Source: Azoarcus sp. (lineage in GTDB: Bacteria > Pseudomonadota > Gammaproteobacteria > Burkholderiales > Rhodocyclaceae). From it: a stretch of 7,763 nt of DNA. Shown one piece after another: positions 6,001 to 7,763 of the stretch. The position numbers and the translations under genes were made by a program. The notes under the pieces were generated by a model. That model was not told the origin of the DNA. It did not search any database and worked only from the letters and a program-made list of their open reading frames with translations. The stretch lies in the NCBI GenBank assembly GCA_031285365.1, contig JAITWP010000135.1, forward strand, positions 1-7,763, read 5' to 3'. Position 1 is the first letter of the stretch. Each line of letters opens with the position of its first letter.

Positions 6001-7120
6001 GCTTGCGCTTCTCGTAGGCGAGCGCATCCCAATGGAAGGTGTTGTTTTTGGAGAGTCCTTTGTTGACGATCCCGGCCACTGCCGGAGCGTCTTTCTCAGT
6101 GTCGACGATGCCGGGGGCGTCATCTCTTGATTCCACCCGTTCGGTGCGACCCAGCGGGTCGGTGATTTCTACCCATTGAACCGCCTCCCAACTGTTGCCC
6201 GAGGCAAAGCGGGAGACCCCATAGGGGGTGGTCAGTGTGTCAATAAAGGTGCTCTTTCCGGGGTAGGTGACGCGGGAAACCAGCCCCACGGCATCGGTAA
6301 TCGAGGTGAGGCGACCTCTGGCGTCGTAGCCGATCTGGGCGCGACGACCGTAGGGGTCTTTGATGCCGGTGATCTTGAGCGGATCTTCCTTGTGACCGTA
6401 TTCGAGCATGGTGCGTTTGCCGGTGGCGTCCAGCACGGAAAGCAGACGGTTTTGACCATCATACTCAAAAACGATCCGGTTGCCTGCCGGGTCTCGCCGC
6501 TCGCTCAGGAAGAAGCGGCGCGGATGCTCGGTTTTGCGGTCTGAGTGGGCGTAGGTTTCGATCATGCCGTTGGCGCTGTGGCGCTCGTATTTCAGAGAAG
6601 TGCCCGCCACGCGCACGAGCACCGAGCCATCTCGCCCATCGGGAGCGAAGCGGCCCGTCTTGGGGTCAAAATCTTCTTTGTTGAACTTTCTGGTGCCGCC
6701 ACCTGATTTGTAACGCTCAACCTCTTCGCCCGGACGTTTCGGGTCGTCGATGATGTAGGACAAGCCACTGTAAGTCCACTTCGGCCCCAGGTTGGCGTAG
6801 TGGAACGTCTCGGGTTGGTGCATCTCCCGCTGGCTGTAGTAAAAGGAGAGCGGCACCTGCGGCCCCTTGGCGGGGCGGTAGAGAAGGGGACGATCCGAAA
6901 GCGCCAGGCTCACGACGGGGCTCTGGATGCGCGCGCGCATCATGCCGTCGCAACTCTCCGCTTCGCCACCGTCTGCCCCGTCATCCGCCCCAGGGTTGGT
7001 GAGACCGTCGAGCCAACCCGGCGGGGCGGGGCACGTTTGAGCCAATACCTGCCCAGGCAGTAGCGCCAGAAAGGCACAGAACGTGATCGACACCCAGCGG
7101 GGAAATTTGTCATTCATCAT
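3035..7120 (-). CDS. Secreted Rhs/YD-repeat polymorphic toxin with Cys-rich C-terminal tip CT1
   Basis: This encodes about 1361 residues. The frame is open up to 7366, but ATG 7120 (or the adjacent ATG 7117) is chosen. It follows AGAAGG and opens a signal peptide: hydrophobic core at about 10-27, cleavage after V-L-A, mature start QTCPAPPG. Residues 62-127 (SLALSDRPLLYRP, SFYYSQRE, NLGPKWTYS) form an N-terminal plug-like region similar in outline to that of other large secreted RHS proteins. YD repeats run from about 208 to 1030. The conserved Rhs core spans 1042-1137: DHLGSIRDV, YDYEPYG, GLYLTHYRAYDPETGRWLSRDP, NLYAYVNGNP and finally DPTG. In family members this shell encloses the toxin and cleaves it off. 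Here DPTG is followed by Glu rather than the usual Leu-like residue. A hydrophobic segment (1139-1160) follows, then the linker and tip: PGYGGNCTPNQYD (1268-1280), CRGL (1302-1305), CFAGGDDGH (1334-1342), with seven cysteines in all. There is no PAAR domain. The tip's activity is unknown. The coupled imm1 follows. Confidence 0.95.
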   Translation of the reverse strand: MMNDKFPRWVSITFCAFLALLPGQVLAQTCPAPPGWLDGLTNPGADDGADGGEAESCDGMMRARIQSPVVSLALSDRPLLYRPAKGPQVPLSFYYSQREMHQPETFHYANLGPKWTYSGLSYIIDDPKRPGEEVERYKSGGGTRKFNKEDFDPKTGRFAPDGRDGSVLVRVAGTSLKYERHSANGMIETYAHSDRKTEHPRRFFLSERRDPAGNRIVFEYDGQNRLLSVLDATGKRTMLEYGHKEDPLKITGIKDPYGRRAQIGYDARGRLTSITDAVGLVSRVTYPGKSTFIDTLTTPYGVSRFASGNSWEAVQWVEITDPLGRTERVESRDDAPGIVDTEKDAPAVAGIVNKGLSKNNTFHWDALAYEKRKHKIDYTQAKILHWRSDEAGKTADVLSSVKQPLESRQWYVYGSKAKTTGLSSRPTGIARVLPDGQTQLRQFAWNEKGHPLMKRDPLGRETKITYAPNGIDVIKEQQKTATGYDTLSEITWNKQHLPLTVRDATGKITTYTYNSAGQPLQVSGKLGASVRYHYDEQGRLTRMINPTGRVRESYTYDAFGNIASQTDSEGATTKHEYDALNRLTKTTYPDGTTLENTWDKLDIVRVKDRSGKLTHTQYDAARQLVEYRDALRAIQFGYDKAGRLVSLTDGGGQQTRWQRDIQGRVIGKYSADDTRLFYSYDSAGRLAKHTDKRGQEQHFSYDKSDNLTRSSYQYTQVPTPGVSLAWDAHYPRIVAMRDGTGETRYRYGAVGKAGANQLVSVEDPSNIPLKLRYGASNRVEGWRLGASGEDYTFDVLGRLVTNQNSALGQFDYDYLGETQQLTSALLRNTPLKHTYAYETASGDHHLQEIRHPQGARSYAYQTTNDLIMSLTETLPGQSRTWHYQYDGINRLQTASRNDGRAYRYSLDKGDNLVSILSPEGERTYPVGLGNRIRKDNYQHDQAGNRISDERHTYQWDAENRLVRIGYRNDSSKSTQFKYDGLARRVAIIETEGTQRTETRYTWCGDKICQARDEKNRPIATYFGNGTHRPQEKANKKEYYARDHLGSIRDVLDEKGKVIARYDYEPYGKLIDGSNKPPEFGYAGMQYHAPSGLYLTHYRAYDPETGRWLSRDPIEERGGINLYAYVNGNPVSFVDPTGEIAIVFVYAGVAALSVAIIADYYGVQQSQVKINGTKVEISDYDAITKNKDTLGNRSMGARPGSEPGTCEMIWMAVLNALGQQQLANAGGDEGSDEVPPAVTSPGEAPPVDKNDPDALSAAHLATNGDKTKPGYGGNCTPNQYDRLSQEQFDVCKSPTGAQTIGGCRGLRSDQLAEIADRLSKWEQCKNARKNVADQCFAGGDDGHNTQISNAQIVIDKCRDMLR
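3451..3528 (-). repeat. 78-bp direct repeat, copy inside the rhs gene
   Basis: This is the partner of the repeat at 2411-2488, 1040 bp away in the same orientation. It encodes about residues 1199-1223 of the Rhs protein, the linker between the hydrophobic segment and the tip. The rhs frame and the CT2 frame are in register across the repeat: the offset 1040 leaves remainder 2 on division by 3, exactly the difference between the two stop positions modulo 3. A crossover here would therefore keep the reading frame. Confidence 0.9.
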
Positions 7121-7189
7121 CGTACCTTCTCGTCTCATCGGTTTGTTTTGTCGTGTGAAGCAGTGCCATACGAATGCCATGATCGCCCA

Positions 7190-7201
7190 GCCCCTAGGGG
7201 C
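7190..7201. repeat. Perfect 12-bp palindrome in the rhs leader
   Basis: GCCCCTAGGGGC is self-complementary, with outer GCCAT/ATGGC arms at 7176-7180 and 7202-7206. It lies 70 bp upstream of the rhs start. Its symmetry would fit a dimeric regulator site, but no such regulator is identified. Confidence 0.35.
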
Positions 7202-7254
7202 ATGGCGGACAGGTACACGCTGGGGGTTTGGTATTGGAGGTAGGCCAATCCGTC

Positions 7255-7291
7255 TCGATGATGGCAATCTGTTTTTGATTGCCATCATTGA
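7255..7291. repeat. Strong hairpin, 15-bp stem, after the Sel1-repeat gene
   Basis: Bases 7255-7269 pair with 7277-7291 (12 perfect pairs next to the loop, then one G-U and two more pairs). The 7-nt loop is TGTTTTT on the plus strand. The stem starts 8 nt past the stop codon at 7299-7301. The expected T-tract after the stem is missing on both strands, so it is not a standard intrinsic terminator. It may protect the 3' end of the upstream message or act as a weak terminator before rhs. Confidence 0.65.
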
Positions 7292-7298
7292 ATTCGCC

Positions 7299-7763
7299 CT
7301 ATTCATTAAATAATACTCTTTCTGATATTTTGATGCGCTCTTTATCGATCTTGTACTTTGCACCAAAGGTACTCAATGGTTGATTTTCATGTGGCTTATA
7401 AATAATCTCGACTAAAAAATGGTTTTTATCCTCCCTCAAGTGAATTTCAAAGTATTCTGGATTGTCAAGAATACTTGAAATATCGTCCTCGCTCTTATCA
7501 GACGTTTTTCCAAATAAAAAATCCCTATAGTCTCGATCAGCAAGATGACCCGCAAGCAATATGGGAGGAATATTTGGATAACTCCAGCTTATCCTGGAAC
7601 CCATAGAGTTAGGAAAATACCCCCCTTTCTTTGCAAATTCAAGCCACCATGTAGCTTCTTCAAAATCCAGTTGAACACCCAAGCCCTCAGAAAACCTCAT
7701 TCCAACATGAAAAGCTGAGCATGCTGCTGGCTCGTTTGCCCATTTTCCGCATGAACCTGTGCG
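7299..7763 (-). CDS. Sel1-repeat protein, C-terminal part (starts beyond the window)
   Basis: The frame is open from the right edge to the TAG stop at 7301-7299, giving 154 visible residues. The ATG at 7700 is internal, because sense codons continue upstream of it. Visible residues 17-48 (SAFHVGMRFSEGLGVQ, then LDFEEATWWLEFAKKGG) match the Sel1 repeat consensus: A-x3-G-x2-(Y/F)-x2-G-x-GV-x2-D-x3-A-x2-W-x3-A-x2-G. A repeat-free region follows. The last 50 or so residues (YFEIHLRE, HFLVEIIYKP, AKYKIDKERIKI) look like a run of beta strands. That outline recalls the ends of small NTF2/cystatin-like immunity domains, but this is weak inference. The gene is AT-rich like imm1, and Sel1-repeat proteins are often found beside Rhs and other effector genes. 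It may be another immunity or accessory protein for a toxin encoded upstream. Whether it has a signal peptide cannot be seen. Confidence 0.8.
   Translation of the reverse strand, partial: RTGSCGKWANEPAACSAFHVGMRFSEGLGVQLDFEEATWWLEFAKKGGYFPNSMGSRISWSYPNIPPILLAGHLADRDYRDFLFGKTSDKSEDDISSILDNPEYFEIHLREDKNHFLVEIIYKPHENQPLSTFGAKYKIDKERIKISERVLFNE

Larger units (their letters stand above)
7121..7298 (-). promoter_or_regulatory. Leader region of rhs, no clear promoter
   Basis: This 178-nt gap separates the Sel1-repeat gene from rhs. It holds the rhs ribosome site (AGAAGG, 7130-7125), a 12-bp perfect palindrome GCCCCTAGGGGC (7190-7201) flanked by GCCAT (7176-7180) and ATGGC (7202-7206), and the long hairpin at 7255-7291. 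I find no convincing -35/-10 pair. A promoter for rhs could lie here or the gene could be read from upstream. Confidence 0.4.

Noticed and set aside
7121..7366. Upstream extension of the rhs frame by 82 codons
   Set aside because: It overlaps the end of the Sel1-repeat gene, has no ribosome site, and would bury the signal peptide. ATG 7120/7117 is far better.

Overview
The window carries a polymorphic-toxin locus read entirely from the minus strand. The organism is probably a Gram-negative proteobacterium, with Betaproteobacteria my best guess. This rests on good AGGAG-type ribosome sites, Sec signal peptides ending in A-x-A, a small exported protein with a DUF2059-like motif, an exported protein that looks like an FxDxF/PEP-CTERM surface protein, and short GC-rich palindromic repeats between genes. 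No rRNA, tRNA or housekeeping gene fixes the taxon.

Layout, in the direction of transcription (high to low coordinates). (1) 7763-7299 is the 3' part of an AT-rich gene encoding a Sel1-repeat protein. It is followed by a 15-bp hairpin (7291-7255). (2) 7120-3035 is a GC-rich rhs gene of about 1361 residues. It has a Sec signal peptide, a YD-repeat shell, the conserved Rhs core ending in DPTG, a hydrophobic segment, and a variable Cys-rich C-terminal tip (CT1). (3) 3056/3038-2520 is a small AT-rich gene (imm1) whose preferred start overlaps the rhs stop as ATGA. (4) 2513-1983 is an orphan, displaced C-terminal tip (CT2), homologous to CT1 and lacking an ATG start. (5) 1980-1450 is a second small gene (imm2), homologous to imm1. 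(6) A possible terminator lies at 1396-1375. (7) 1341-832 encodes a DUF2059-like exported protein. (8) 831-419 is a repeat-rich intergenic stretch. (9) 418-1 is the 5' part of an exported protein gene that runs off the window.

The centre of interest is the tandem arrangement rhs-CT1 / imm1 / CT2 / imm2. CT1 and CT2 start with an almost identical 78-bp DNA segment (76 of 78 positions) in direct orientation, 1040 bp apart. The frame arithmetic shows that recombination between the two copies would delete CT1 and imm1 and join CT2 in frame to the Rhs shell, next to its own imm2. Beyond this segment the two tips have diverged strongly. They keep all seven cysteines and the motifs PGYGGNCTPN and CFxGGDxGH. 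The two putative immunity proteins are also diverged homologues. This looks like a toxin-switching cassette built from an unnamed (to me) toxin family and its partner immunity family. The Rhs shell carries a signal peptide rather than a PAAR domain, so delivery by a type VI secretion spike is not indicated.
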